From positions 1,779,001 through 1,843,000 of the forward strand of contig JARHVA010002424.1 in the NCBI GenBank assembly GCA_037957365.1: a stretch of DNA of 64,000 bases, read 5' to 3'. Shown piece after piece: positions 52,551 to 63,926 of the stretch. The DNA comes from Torreya grandis. Lineage: Eukaryota; Streptophyta; Pinopsida; Cupressales; Taxaceae. A model generated the notes under the pieces. The model did no database searches, was not told where the DNA came from, and saw only the letters and a program-made list of their open reading frames with translations. How positions within the stretch are numbered: position 1 is the first letter of the stretch; every line of letters starts with the position of its first letter. The position numbers were made by a program, and so were the translations under genes.

Positions 52551-53240
52551 TATGATCAACTCTATTTTTAGGGGAAATAGTGAGATCATCCATGTATATA
52601 GTTATGAATTTGACTATTATTCCATGGAATGAATGTTCCATCACACTTTTAAAATTATCTCCATCCTTGAGCTTCCCAAAAGGCATTTGATTGTATACAT
52701 ATGTTTCCTATTTTGTAGTAAACATTATTTTCATCATATCCTCTGATTCAACTAATACTTGATTATATCTTGAAAATCCATCTAGGAAAGACATCATTCC
52801 AAACCAACTCATAGTTTGTATTACATCATATAATGAGGGAAAAGGATAATTATATTTCTTAGAATATTTATTCAGGTTCCTAAAGTTGACACATAGTCTA
52901 ATTTCATTGCTTTTTTTCCTAACCAAAACTAGATTGGCAACCCAAGTTGAATACTTTATAGGAAAAACTATTTGGGCACTTAGCAGCTTCTCTAATTCTT
53001 TATAAATCAATTATTATAGGATATGATTAATTAGCATTTGCCTTTCTTTAAATGATTTATGATTAGGCTTGAGTATAATAGTATTGGTGATGAATTTAGG
53101 ATTGAATATCCTTAAGTCATCATAGGTCCATACAATTACATATTTATACCTAATAAGCAATTCCTTAACATTATACCTTTCATCTGGAGTGAAACTTGAG
53201 ACAATATACATGAGGTATTCATTCTTCTCATCACCCATAT
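52551..53240 (-). pseudogene. G2 reverse transcriptase, upstream half, decayed
   Basis: From 53238 on the minus strand: LIRYKYVIVWTYDDLRIFNP (pre-RT block) and TIILKPNHKSFKERQ. Then at 53010-52708: KLLSAQIVFPIKYSTWVANL, LVLVRKKSNEIRLCVNFRNL and MSFLDGFSRYNQVLV (first catalytic Asp in FLDG), and further on QMPFGKLKDG and IYMDDLTIS (YMDD at 52585-52596). The gag-only element begins 35 bases past YMDD. The block order is standard Tat-type RT and the catalytic Asp residues are still present, although the frame is broken. Confidence 0.9.
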
Positions 53241-53510
53241 TTTTAAAGTTAAATTTAGATTAATTAACCTTGAATTATCTTTGTTGTTACACTTGAGGAT
53301 CTATATCAAAGGTCCTTTCCAAGGAAACCTTCCCTAGTGGGAGATGATATTCCTTTAGTTGGATGACATCCTTTTCACTTCATTCTTCATAGAGCATATG
53401 GATTCTTTCCTCATCATTAATTATATGAGACTCAAACTATCCTAAATTTGTCAAAAATTGAATGATTTATTGGTCATCATCAAATAGTTAAAAAATTTAA
53501 ACACTATTTG
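53241..53510 (-). pseudogene. G2 linker between archaeal-type RNase H and RT
   Basis: Minus-strand reading with charged text (MRKESICSMKNEVKRMSSN) and frequent stops. It is cut by the chromodomain element at 53511. Confidence 0.45.
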
Positions 53511-53857
53511 TGTTATGATCTTAACCATTGGTGTGTCTAGGGATATGTGTGGCTGACTTGTCGCTTACATACCTCTTTTATTTACTTATTACATTTCTCT
53601 ATATTCTTAGATAGGTCAGCCTATGGAATAACCTTGGCTAAGTAGACTATATATAGTAGGTAGTGGTTAGTCTTTAATCATCATGTTAAGTATTTTTCTA
53701 TTAGTGCAATGTTTTTGAGGTTTCCCCCTTGAAGTGGATTTTCTATATTATCCAATATTATATTCTATTGTCAATTATCATAGTGTAATATCTCATATTT
53801 TCTTATTCTATGCAATATAAAATCATTCTTTGCAAATATGTAAGTAATTTCATTACA
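53511..53857 (+). repeat. 5' LTR of the chromodomain element
   Basis: Matches 58702-59048. ACTATATATAG near 53648 is a candidate TATA box. Confidence 0.92.
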
Positions 53858-53859
53858 AG

Positions 53860-53871
53860 TAGTACCAGAGC
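53860..53871 (+). promoter_or_regulatory. tRNA-iMet primer binding site of the chromodomain element
   Basis: TAGTACCAGAGC, two changes from TGGTATCAGAGC, two bases after the LTR end. Confidence 0.8.
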
Positions 53872-54479
53872 TTCAATTTGATCAAGTTTCCTATGGAATT
53901 TTTATGGATCTGGTGATTCATGGCTTTTGGGAGCAGTGAAATAAAAAAACATAACTTGCAATCTGAGAAGAAACAATTTTTTTTGTCATTACAGTATTGC
54001 TTGAAATGCTTTTTTGAAAAAATAATAATTAAAAAAAAGTCTAGAATTTTTTTCCCCTTGCACACTTGAAGTCATTGGATTCATCTCAATGAGATGATGC
54101 AATGGTATATTCTATTAGTACACTTTTTTGGCATCAAAAATTTTACTCTAGTGTGCAAAGGTAATCATTGGATTCATATTGACAAGGTGAGCATAATGGT
54201 ACCATTTCTTGGTACACTTTTTTTTTGAGTTCAAAACCCTCCTAGGGTTTTTTTATGGTAGTTCCTTTAACTCAGGGAAGAAAAGGGGAACCAAAAACTC
54301 CTAAGACTCCTTTTATCAATGACATGGAATCTAAAACTTTAGATCAAGTGATTTTTTAGCTTTAAGAGGACATTAAAAACTTGGTGACTCATGATGACTT
54401 TGTTGCAGTCCAAGATAATTTTTTAGGGATGCATGGAGAGATTAATGGAATTCATAGTGAATTGTATCATATCACTATG

Positions 54480-55350
54480 TAATTGGCTACCCTCACACCT
54501 CAATTTCAGCCTAACAACCCTCCACTTCAGCATTCAATTCCTCCTCTCAATAACTCCCATGCTGGTATGAAACTAATGTTGCCAAAAATGGACATGTTTA
54601 AGTTATATGGTAAGGATCCTCTCACTTGGATTAACCAAATTGAGAGTTTATTTGAGATGCATCAAACCCCTAGTTCTCAAAGTGTGATGGTAACATCCCT
54701 ATATATGAAACTTGAGCAATTCATTTGGTATAATTGGTTATGTGCTTAAAAAAAGAATGGTAATCCTATTACATGGACTATTTTTACTGAGGATTTGATA
54801 GGCCATTATTAGAATAATGTCTCTAAGAACTATTTTAGACAATTAGCCAAGCTATGGTAAATAGGACCTATGAAGGATTATATTCATCAATTTTAGAATC
54901 TCTCTTTATGAGTGGAAAATATCACTGAGATAAATTTTATGGATCTATTTTTGGGTGGCCTCAAAGATATCATCTAATATGAGGTTTGAATGTTTATCCC
55001 AACATATGTATTAGAAGCTATCCCTAAGGCATGCATGATAAAAGAAAAAGAGATGGTTAAAAGGAAAACTTTCACTACTGGTCATGATCATAACTTTCTA
55101 GCACCATCATTTCCACATCCCACTAGATTAACATAATGACAAATTGAGGAGAAGCGAGCCAAAGGGTTGTGTTATGGTTTTGATATCAAATGGAGAAAAC
55201 ACCATCATTGTGCTGAAAAGAAGTTGTTTTACATTGAAGGGGCCAATGATGATGAAGATGATGCAGAAGTACATGATACAAATGCAAAAGTTCTTGAAGA
55301 AGAATCTAAAGACTCTTAGACTAATATTTAATGCCATGCCATATCAAGTA
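54480..55350 (+). pseudogene. Chromodomain element gag, decayed
   Basis: A Pro/Gln-rich start (ATG at 54483) leads into LPKMDMFKLYGKDPLTWINQ, the gag entry block. The capsid helices follow (YIHQF near 54880, MDLFLGGLKDII near 54940). A damaged zinc knuckle sits at about 55160-55220 (GLCYGFDIKWRKHHHCAEKK, second Cys lost), followed by an acidic Asp/Glu stretch. Stops at former Trp/Gln codons and frameshifts. Confidence 0.8.
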
Positions 55351-55720
55351 TTAGTACTCCCAAAACTCTTAAGGTGATGGGTTTCCTTAAGAAATAGAAG
55401 GTCACTATCCTAATTGATTTTAGGAGCACACATAACTTCATCCATACTAAATTGGTTGCTCATTTGAACTATTTCATTTATCTAGCTCTAGAATTTTAGG
55501 TTATGATTAAAGATGGTGGTACTATCAGCTATTCAAGAAAATGTCATATTATTAATTTAGCCATGGGAGACTACTTATTAGATTCTCCTATGTTTTCTAT
55601 TATGATGGGTGGAGTTGATATTGTTTTGGGAGTCCAGTGGCTCACCACTTTGGGAACTATTGAGATGAATTTTCAATAATTATTCATGCATTTTCATTCT
55701 AAAGAAAGGACATTTGAGCT
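55351..55720 (+). pseudogene. Chromodomain element protease, decayed
   Basis: VTILIDFRSTHNFIHTKLV near 55405: the catalytic D-S/T-G now reads D-F-R. About 75 codons on, MFSIMMGGVDIVLGVQWL gives the closing hydrophobic-Gly block. Confidence 0.8.
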
Positions 55721-55899
55721 AAGATGATTAAACGCTAAATCTCCCCAACTTGTTAGCTCCCATCAAATGAAAAATATTCTCCATAAGGATGCTAAGGGAT
55801 TTATAGATCACTTATTTTTTATGGAAGTAAAGCCAACTCAGTCATCTCCACCTCTTGATCTACAATAAATAATTGATGCTCATTCCATTATTTTTGGAG

Positions 55900-56640
55900 A
55901 CATGCCAAAAGGACTTCTACCTAGACGCACACATGATCATGCTTTTACACTTATTCTTGGTAGTATACCACCCAAAAGCAAGCCATACATGTATCTCTAT
56001 GCCTAAAAAAGTGAAATTGAAAATATAGTACAAGAGATGTTGGATGAAATAATTATTTTCTATAGCCAAAGTGAATACTCTTCACCAGTTTCCATGGTGA
56101 AAAAGAAAGATGACACTTGGAGGATGTACCTTGACTACAGAGAACTCAATAAGTACACTATTAAAGATAAGTTTGCAATTCCTATCATTGATGATTTTAT
56201 AGATGAATTGAATGGTTCCCTTTATTTTATAAAGTTAGATATGCATTCTAGATATCGTCAAATCAGGATTTATGATGAAGACATAACCAAAACTACTTTC
56301 AGGACTCTTGATAGCCATTATGAGTTTTTGGTTATGCCTTTTGGCCTAAAAAATGCACCATATACTTTTTAGAGTTTGATGAATATTGTTTTTATCCATT
56401 TTTGAGGAAATTTGTTTTGGTATTCATTGATGATATCCTCATTTATAGTAAAAATTGGTCAGACCATTTACAACATGTGAAATTGGTACTCTCTATTTTA
56501 GAGCAAAATAAATTATATGCCAAACCTTCCAAATGTACTTGTGGGGTTAGTGAGGTTGAATATTTGGGTCATTTGGTGTCTTATGAAAGAGTGAAATTGG
56601 ATCCTAAAAAAATCCAAGTAATGATAGACTAGCCAATTCC
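55900..56640 (+). pseudogene. Chromodomain element reverse transcriptase, decayed
   Basis: Blocks in order: PRRTHDHAFTLILGS (about 55920), SSPVSMVKKKDDTWRMYLDY, ELNGSLYFIKLDMHSRYRQI (first Asp), LVMPFGLKNAPYTF, then after a frameshift VFIDDILIYSKNW (FIDD at 56423-56434, both Asp retained) and VEYLGHLVSYE. Spacing is that of Ty3/gypsy RT. Confidence 0.92.
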
Positions 56641-57240
56641 TAAGGCACTCAAGCAACTTTGAGGATTTTTGGGGCTTACTGGTTACTATCATAGATTTTT
56701 CAAAAATTATGGTAGTATTATAGCCCCACTTACATTTTTTTAAAATAAAGACCCCTTTTAGTGGACTGATGTAGATACTTAGTCATTTGAACAATTGACA
56801 TTGGCTATGTGCATTGCTCTAGTATTGGCCACTCCTAATTTTTCTAAGAATTTTGTGGTTGAATGTGATACATCTGGGTATGGTATGGGTGTTGTACTCA
56901 TACAAGAAGGTAGACCACTTTAATTTTAAATTAATCAACTCAAGGGTAAAAATCATCACAAGCCCATCTATGAGAAGGAAATGATGGGCATTTTGCATGC
57001 AATAAAATAATGGAGACCTTATTTGATGGGTCATCAATTTCAGGTAAAAATTGATCATGATAGTCTTAAATATTTTTTAGAACAAAGGTTTTCATTTTAA
57101 GAATAATAGAAATGGGTAACTAAGATGCTAGGCTATGATTTAGAAATAGTCTACAAAAAAGGAAAGGAAAATGTGGTGGTAGATGCACTATCCAAAAAAG
57201 ATGAATCAGTTGAGGCATTATTATGTTCCATAACCATTTT
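56641..57240 (+). pseudogene. Chromodomain element RNase H, decayed
   Basis: FGLTGYYHRFF-type text near 56670, then FVVECDTSGYGMGVVLIQEG (about 56850; the catalytic D is present), KPIYEKEMMGILHAI and KIDHDSLKYFLEQ, ending KENVVVDALSKK at about 57190. Interrupted by several stops. Confidence 0.88.
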
Positions 57241-58450
57241 TTAGGTAGATTGGCTAGAGGAAGATGATCATAATGGGAACATGATATTACTACTCATGAT
57301 TTGATTCAAAATCTTCAACATGGTTTAGGTGGATTTAAAAAATTCACATGGAAAGGTAATGCATTATGGTATAAAATTATATTGTACCTATGTAATAATT
57401 CTCTTAAATAAAAAAATCCTTCAAGAACTTCATGCAACTCTAACTGGGGTTCATTCACAATTTTTGAAAAGCTATCATAGGATCAAGTAAGATTTTTTCT
57501 AGGAAGGTTTCAAGGGGGATGTCTAGAAATATGTGGCTGAATGTATGATCTATCAACAAAAAAAAGGTGAAACCATCAAAACTCTAGGTCTTTTACAACA
57601 TTTATCTATCCCTAGCCAGTGTTGGGAAGAGGTATATATGGATTTCATTAAAAGGTTACCGAGATATGATGATCAAAAGGTTATCATGGTTATTTTAGAT
57701 CATCTAGTAAGTATGCTCATTTTTTTCATTACCTCAGCCATTTATTGCTAGTATAGTATCTTCTACTTTTCTCAATATAGTTCAAAAACTATATGGGGAC
57801 CCTAAGATCATTATCAATGATAGAGATCCCATTTTTAATAGTAATTTCTAGACTGAGTTATTTACATGTTTAGGTACCCAATTGGCTCATATTTCATCCT
57901 ATCATCCTCAATATAATGGAAAAACTAAGGTAGTCAACAAATGTCTATAAAGATATCTCTATTGTTTTGTTTCTAATAAATTGGATAAATGGGTTCATTG
58001 GCTACCACTTGCTAAATGGTGGTATAATACTTCTATTCATAGTTTATCCAAAATGCCTCCTTTTATGGTACTATATGGATACCACCCTCCCTCCATCACT
58101 TCAACCTTGAAGGTCCATCCTAAGGTTCATGCAGTTGAAGAACATATTCAACATCAATAGGAAGTCCTTGCAAGTTTGTGTGAAAATTTAACTATGGCCC
58201 AGAATCACATGAAGCAACAAGCAGATCAACATAGAAGTGAGAGGTATTTTGACATTGGTGATCAAGTATTTATTATCATACATCCATATAAATATATGTC
58301 ATTAAATCAATAAAAAAGGATAACAAGCTATCCCCTAAGTATTATGGGCCTTAATAGATCTTGAAAAAAATTGGCAGTGTGGCTTATAAGTTAGATTTTC
58401 CTTCATCCACTCGCATACATCTAGTATTTCATGTATCATGCCTAAATAAA
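57241..58450 (+). pseudogene. Chromodomain element integrase, decayed
   Basis: The remains of the zinc domain precede VAECMIYQQKKGE (57533). The core follows: CWEEVYMDFIKRLP (first Asp), then IINDRDPIFNSNF (second Asp, about 57810), and SSYHPQYNGKTKVVN (about 57900), where the third acidic residue is Lys. Downstream come SLSKMPPFMVLYGYHPP and the GDQVFIIIHPY block near 58260. Confidence 0.88.
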
Positions 58451-58479
58451 TTCATTAGACATAGAGTTACCATTAAAAT

Positions 58480-58660
58480 ATAATTACCAAAATTAGATGA
58501 GGAAGGTAGAGTTGTTCTTGATCCTGAGGTGATCCTTCAATGATGTACCAAGCAACTACATTCTAGAACAATTATAGAATACTTGATTAAATGGAAGAAT
58601 ATACCATGTGAAGATTCCACTTGGGAGGATGAAGAATTTATGTAGTAGCATCCAAAGTTA
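58480..58660 (+). pseudogene. Chromodomain at the integrase C-terminus
   Basis: RTIIEYLIKWKNIPCEDSTW followed by EDEEF (58561-58640) matches the plant chromovirus chromodomain, which targets integration to marked chromatin (family knowledge). The aromatic cage is partly conserved (Y, W). Stops follow directly at former Gln codons. Confidence 0.85.
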
Positions 58661-58687
58661 CCACAATGTTGAGGACAATGTTATTTT

Positions 58688-58700
58688 AAAGGGGAAGGGA
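58688..58700 (+). promoter_or_regulatory. Polypurine tract of the chromodomain element
   Basis: AAAGGGGAAGGGA, one base before the 3' LTR. Confidence 0.85.
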
Positions 58701-58701
58701 T

Positions 58702-59048
58702 TGTTATACCCTTAACCATTAGTGTGTCTAGGGATATGTGTGGCTAACTTGTGGCTTACATACCTCTTTCATTTACTTGTTACATTTCTCTATGTTCTTA
58801 GATAGGTTAACCTATGGAATAACCTTGGCTAATTAAACTATATATAGGATGTAGTGGTAAGTCTTTAATCATCATGTTAAAGATTTTGATATTAGTGCAT
58901 TGTTGTGGAGGTTTCCCCCTTGAAATGGCTTTGCTATATTATCCAATATTTTATTTTGTTGTCAATTATCATGGTGTAATATCTCATATTTTCTTATTCT
59001 ATGAAATATAAAATCAATATTTATGAATATCTAAGTAATTTCATTGTA
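58702..59048 (+). repeat. 3' LTR of the chromodomain element
   Basis: Same length as the 5' copy. Confidence 0.92.
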
Positions 59049-59525
59049 GTTTGGTACTGAGAGATAAGGTACCAATTCAATGGGGAAATTCTACACTTTT
59101 GACTTTTGTAAGCATTCCAAATTTACTACTAAAGAGCCAGTGAATCAATAGCGTAGTTTTGTTCTCTTGTGATAGAAAATATATTAAATACCTTGAATGA
59201 CTCGATTAGATCCCGCGATCTATGTTTATACTTATTTAAATATGAATATTTTCATTGGTATTTGTTCTTGACCTAGTTAATCACAAATTCTAAGTTTCTA
59301 TATACCAACAATTATTTGACATTATTTTTAGGGTAAACTATAATCATAAAATTAGGGACTCATACTCTACTCTATTATTGGTGTATGTAAACTAGTGCAT
59401 GTATGCTTATAATTATTTATTTCCTTGTGCATTAATAAATTTAATACCAATACCTGATCCTTATTTGGATCTTGCTCTATCAAAATGGAGGGTCCATAAT
59501 TGGGAAGGGCCCTAAATTTATTCCT
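59049..59525 (-). pseudogene. G2 archaeal-type RNase H, decayed
   Basis: The minus strand from 59505 reads GPSQLWTLHFDRARSK, then GSGIGIKFINAQGNK, then FTYTNNRVEYESLIL. This is the second, archaeal/plant-type RNase H fold (usual FDGA, GSGAGI and CTNNxAEYEAL blocks); here the Gly of FDGA is Arg and Ala of AEYE is Val. The last third is too decayed to place the final Asp. It lies between protease and RT, with the normal RT-linked RNase H still present downstream at 48100-48600. The chromodomain element is inserted right after it. Confidence 0.75.
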
Positions 59526-59599
59526 ACATTTCATGCCTCATAGTAAATGTATAAATTCTAAAACTATGATACTTATAACTTAATTCTTCATTGGTGGTT

Positions 59600-60170
59600 T
59601 TTTTCTTTCTAATAGGATGCTTCATATTAGGCTCTAAATTGATCCTAATTTGGTTGGTAATGCCTCTCCATGATATTCAAATATGAGATAGGTTCATGGA
59701 AAGACACTCATTTAATGTATTTGACCAATATTTGGTCAATAGTAACCCATATCCTTTCAAAATATCCATTACTAATATGTCAATAATAATTTATGATAAA
59801 GTTTTTGAAGCAACCTATATTCTTACATCATTAAGTTCCCCTAAAATAAGCACTACTATATTATCTAGTTTTTGCATAGTCCTCTTATATGAAATCAGTG
59901 TCAAACTAAGATTATGGTAAATGGAATTTTGAATTACCATTGTTGAAGCTTTAGAATATACCTAAAAATTATGTATGTTCTTTCCAAATGCCCAAATGGT
60001 TAGCAAGAAATGGGGAACATCAAGCTTGATTTTGTATATAACATTTGTGTTGGTTGTCTTAGAATTTTTTATAGTATATTTGCCTATGATAGAATTCCAT
60101 AAGATCTCCTTTTGATTTATAATTTGTGTCATCTCATGAAGATTAATATTGGCCTTAATCTTCTTCATAT
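59600..60170 (-). pseudogene. G2 aspartic protease, decayed
   Basis: The minus strand reads DVPHFLLTIWAFGKNIHNF (about 60030), VYSKASTMVIQNSIYHNL (about 59960), then VVLILGELNDVRI (about 59860) and DILVMDILKGYGLLLTKYWS (about 59770), the closing block of Tat-type proteases. Further on is NQIRINLEPNMKHP. The catalytic triad cannot be seen intact. Confidence 0.78.
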
Positions 60171-60399
60171 CCTCAACAATGTTGTATCCTCCCTTACTCT
60201 ATTCTTCTCTATGATGAGGTTGATCAATCCCTTTTAGGGGAGGGGGATCATTATCATCTTTAGGATATGGAGGAATAAATGTATTATTGGAAGGAGTATA
60301 AGTGGTGAGAGGCTATAAGTTTCTTATACTATAATTTTTCTTATTGAACTACTAAATGCTTGTATTTTTTGTAACATTGTCATCTTCATTGGGAAAGTG

Positions 60400-61621
60400 A
60401 GACTCACAAGTTTCAAAGACCGTAGTATCACTTGAAGGGATAAATTCATGAAGGATATATGGAAGACTCATAATCTGATCTTATTTAATCATTTCCCTCT
60501 AAAATATCTCAAAGGCTACATGGAACTATACACAATCAAAGTCCCCATGTTTTTATGTGTTGTGAACCTTACACCAATTTGACAAAACTATCTTCATGAT
60601 ATTTATTTTTAGAAGCTTATTAGACAATTTTTTCTCTATATTATTAGTAGGCATATTGAAATTTTTTTTATACCTTTAAAATCTATAATTATAGTTGTAA
60701 TTCTAATTGGTATTATTACCCATCCTTTTCTGCATATTTAGGAAATGAATGGTCAACTTTTGGACCATTGTTTATATAGAATCCAATTTCGCTTTGGGAG
60801 TCAGAACCTGAGTGATTTTTACATTGGTGTGAACTTGTTGTTAATTCTATTTGTTTTACTAATGGCCATTCCTTTGTGCTTGATTATTCAAGAACTTATC
60901 ATTTTTATTTTTTGTTTATTGCATCATAGGAGGTAGAGTGTACAACTAATTTTGATTGAATGAAGGGGAGTTTTCGATTAGCATGTGGAATTGGTTTCAA
61001 ATATGGGAGCCTCTTATTGAACATTTAGCCTCCTAATTTTTGAGAATTGATCTATAAATTAAGTTATTTTTCTATATTAATATCTTCCTAAAAATCCAAA
61101 GATAAAGTATTGGTAGTGGTAACTCTTCATAAAAACACAGTAGTAATGGGATCCATAACATTCTTTTACATTTCAAAAATAGAATCTATATCTAGGTTAT
61201 ACATGGCATTAAATTGAGTGTACATCTTCTGAAATATCAAATTAAAGTTCTATATTGACTTATTGGGTTCCCTCTTCATGCTATTGAAATGTTGATATAT
61301 GAAACATGGATTACTCACTTGCCCAAATTATGAAAGAAATGTATTTTGACACTCATTCCATGAAGAGATAGAATTTTCTCATAAATTGAGATAGAAATCA
61401 TAAGAAGAATCTTTAAAAATAAATGGAAAAATACTACATGTAACATACTCATGGGTGACGTTCATTAATCTCAGGTTAAACTTGAAAGATTTGATATGTT
61501 CTTTTTTCATCCTCTCATGCAAGGGGGAGAAGGTAGGCAAATACTTTTCCGAATTCCTTGACAGATTATGTTGGTCCCCAAGGATGGAAATAATAGATAT
61601 AACTAACCAAGGTTGAGCCAT
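60400..61621 (-). pseudogene. G2 gag, decayed
   Basis: The ATG at 61621 opens 80 codons (MAQPWLVISIISILGDQHNL, then HIKSFKFNLRLMNVTHEYVT and CSIFPFIF), the Tat-type gag start and first capsid helices. Later frames are broken. A zinc-knuckle-like WCKVHNT..KHGDFDC (C-x2-H-x4-H-x4-C, with a stop inside) is at 60532-60576, followed by a Pro/Asp linker (about 60240). It begins about 210 bases after the primer site. Confidence 0.82.
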
Positions 61622-61833
61622 AAGAGGATTGATAAGTGGGACATTTTTAATAGGGGAAGGTGTTCTAGCTTGGTGTATCTTAGGGATGATATGTTTTGGT
61701 CTAGGCCTCCTAGGATTTTACAATAGTGAAACAAAAAGTCCTGCTTGGGCCTTAGACCTTCTTAATATCCTAGGTGTCTCCAATGCAACTCTACATAGTG
61801 AGTAACCTCTACTATTGATAAAACACACAAATG

Positions 61834-61852
61834 TTCTCTCCTTTTGGTGCCA
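61834..61852 (-). promoter_or_regulatory. Probable primer binding site of G2
   Basis: The minus strand TGGCACCAAAAGGAGAGAA lies about ten bases after the LTR end. The first seven bases fit TGGCGCC (tRNA-Asp type) with one transition; the rest fits poorly. Confidence 0.45.
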
Positions 61853-61861
61853 TATTTTATT

Positions 61862-63009
61862 TGTTGATGTGGGTTTTATGCACAACATAGAAGTTTAAAT
61901 GAGGTAGACTCTAATTTTTTAGAATCTTTATGGAACAAGGTTCCACTCTATGGCATGAGTTGTAAGTGTGTAGTTAAAATAACCAGGTGATGAAATAGCA
62001 GGTTAATCTTTTAGGTTATTTAACTATGTTTTATGGATGGATGCATGGAATCTAATAGAAATGAATCACTAAATGAGTTGGATGTGTGTAAAATTATTCT
62101 ATGGTGGGTAGATCTCAAATAAATTCTAAAAGGGAAAAAAGGGTATGGCATAAAATAAGGTTTTATGCTCTTGCAAGATCACTTCTAAGGCTATTCCTTT
62201 GGTGGAAAAGTATGTCTTAGACTAGTGTTTGTCTCTTGAAACTTTTACACACTCATGAACAAACACAATTAATAGTCTAGGAAAATGAGTATAGGATGCT
62301 TAATGATCTCAACCAAAGGTTTCTCTCCTTAGGGATGCTATTGTACACCCTTATTTGAGAGATTAAAAATTATACTAGAAAGTTTTCTAGGGTATTTATG
62401 GCTCACACCTAGATTCCTATACCAAAATAAATACCTATATACACCTTAGGTTATCAATTCAACTTATACTAACTACTTATACCAATGAAATATACCAATC
62501 CTCAATTGTTGTAGCACATCTAAAAATAGTATTCATTAATTTAAATAATCAAATTCATCCATAACATTATCACACTTCATAATTATTTAATTGATATAGA
62601 TAAAGAAACTTAAATTTAATTAACACAAAAAAGAGGAATAAAGAACATACATAGTTGCATGACAATCAATCTCTTGATCTCTTATTGTATATTGATCTAA
62701 AACTTTGGCCCTTTGACAAGAGGGTTATACATGTATTTAAAGGACTTATGGAAGGCTTATCCTCCTCCTCCAAGTATATAAAACTTTTATTACATCAAAA
62801 ATAACTATAACTTTAGTTATATTTTGATAAAAAAATTGCATGTTATAACTTATAGATATCTCAGACATGCAATGTGTGTATGCTAGGAAAAACTAATTTG
62901 TTTAATTTCAACATGGATGTAACAAGTCTTAACTATACATTTGTAATAATTACATATAAAACTATTTAAAAAAATACCCTTTAACTAAAGCTAAATCATC
63001 TCCTTGACA
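61862..63009 (-). repeat. 5' LTR of G2 (also 3' LTR of the neighbouring copy)
   Basis: On the minus strand TGTCAAGGAGATGATT..CATCAACA. Gag and the primer site lie on one side, and extra-ORF sequence ending in a purine-rich stretch (ttgaaaag) on the other. Confidence 0.72.
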
Positions 63010-63926
63010 CTTTTCAAATTAGTTTTTGGAACTATAGTTGTGATTGACATTGTGCTAGCAACTAGAGTTGAACTTATTATTAAAATAGACATGGTGACTG
63101 GAGTTTTGGCTATGGAAACACTTCATAGATTAGACTGAAGTTATAAGTATATTTTAACTAAGAAGGGGAATCAATGTACTTGTTGATCTAGGAGGAACTA
63201 AAGTTGATGATGGTGTTATAACTGACACTATAGGTGGAGTCTAAGCAATGGAACTAGTAAGTGGTGTTGAGTTTGCTTTCTTATTTGCATCCAAATCTTG
63301 ATAATGTTTGTATGTTTTATCATTCTATGCTATTAATATTATCATATCAATGAAATTATGTATGTTTAACCTATCTACCCATTTTATTATCCTTACATGC
63401 TATGTCTTGATGGCTCATAAACTATCCTGAAAGACCTCTACTTTAGTTACCTTCTTCCTTGATTTACTCATCTTTTCTTCAATGTCCTCTAGACTCAATT
63501 ATTTCAGACTTTTATTGAAACTATATGAATTTTTTTAAATCATTTGATTAAAAATAACTTGGTCTACTAGCTCTCCAATGTTATCTTGAGCTACTATTAA
63601 TTCTGGCTCATCCAAAATTTGTGTTTCTTTCTTTTTTTATTTTATAAGCTTATTCACTAGAGCATCGAAAACACTCACCTAATCCTAGGCCTCCTATGTT
63701 CTAATGATATATAAATTTAATGAATTATTTGCCTTTAAAGGGGTCATCAAAGTTAAGTGGTTAAATTCCTTATTAGGAGTATACAATACCAAAAAAAATG
63801 ATTTATGTTCATCTTCTCTGAGAAGCTTAAACAATTTTATTAGTATAGTTACATGTGGATCCAATTGGACTCTCAAAGAATAAATGGTATCCAAAATTTT
63901 GTTTAACCTTAGTGTAACACTTTGTA
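63010..63926 (-). pseudogene. C-terminal part of a second extra ORF copy
   Basis: Homologous to 40635-41555 in the same orientation: ESLRVQLDP..-type text and LVLYTPNKEFNHLTLMTPLK (63690-63860), helical NKLIK region, then the Thr/Val-rich tail (TMSITTIVPKTNLKSVKEMI) ending in a TAG inside the LTR, as in the other copy. Cut at 63927 by an LTR, while the sister continues past the same point (41555). Confidence 0.72.

Larger units (their letters stand above)
53511..59048 (+). mobile_element. Chromodomain Ty3/gypsy retrotransposon (chromovirus), decayed but full length
   Basis: LTRs 53511-53857 and 58702-59048 (347 bp each), TGTTAT..TACA ends (the 3' copy decayed to TGTA), flanked by ATTTG (53506-53510) and GTTTG (59049-59053), one mismatch. 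Primer site, gag, protease, RT, RNase H, integrase and chromodomain lie in order on the plus strand, 5.5 kb overall, the compact size usual for plant chromoviruses. The LTRs differ at about 38 of 347 positions (about 11%) by hand count. It is inserted in G2 in the opposite orientation. A second LTR of this family starts at 63927. Confidence 0.92.
39517..63009 (-). mobile_element. G2: Tat-like Ty3/gypsy element with dual RNase H and a giant extra ORF
   Basis: Framed by homologous LTRs (39517-40634, 61862-63009). On the minus strand the order is LTR, primer site, gag, protease, archaeal-type RNase H, RT, RNase H, integrase, 2.2 kb spacer, extra ORF, LTR. Two later insertions split it: a chromodomain element at 53511-59048 and a gag-only element at 48904-52545. 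Without them it is about 14.3 kb. A dual RNase H is a known Tat-lineage trait. Outside the right LTR, sequence of the extra ORF resumes instead of a target duplication, so the right end may be a shared LTR of two tandem elements. All genes are broken. Confidence 0.8.

Noticed and set aside
59053..59064. TGGTACTGAGAG after the chromodomain 3' LTR as another primer site
   Set aside because: The G2 RNase H coding resumes here on the other strand and no element follows; likely chance overlap with the target duplication.
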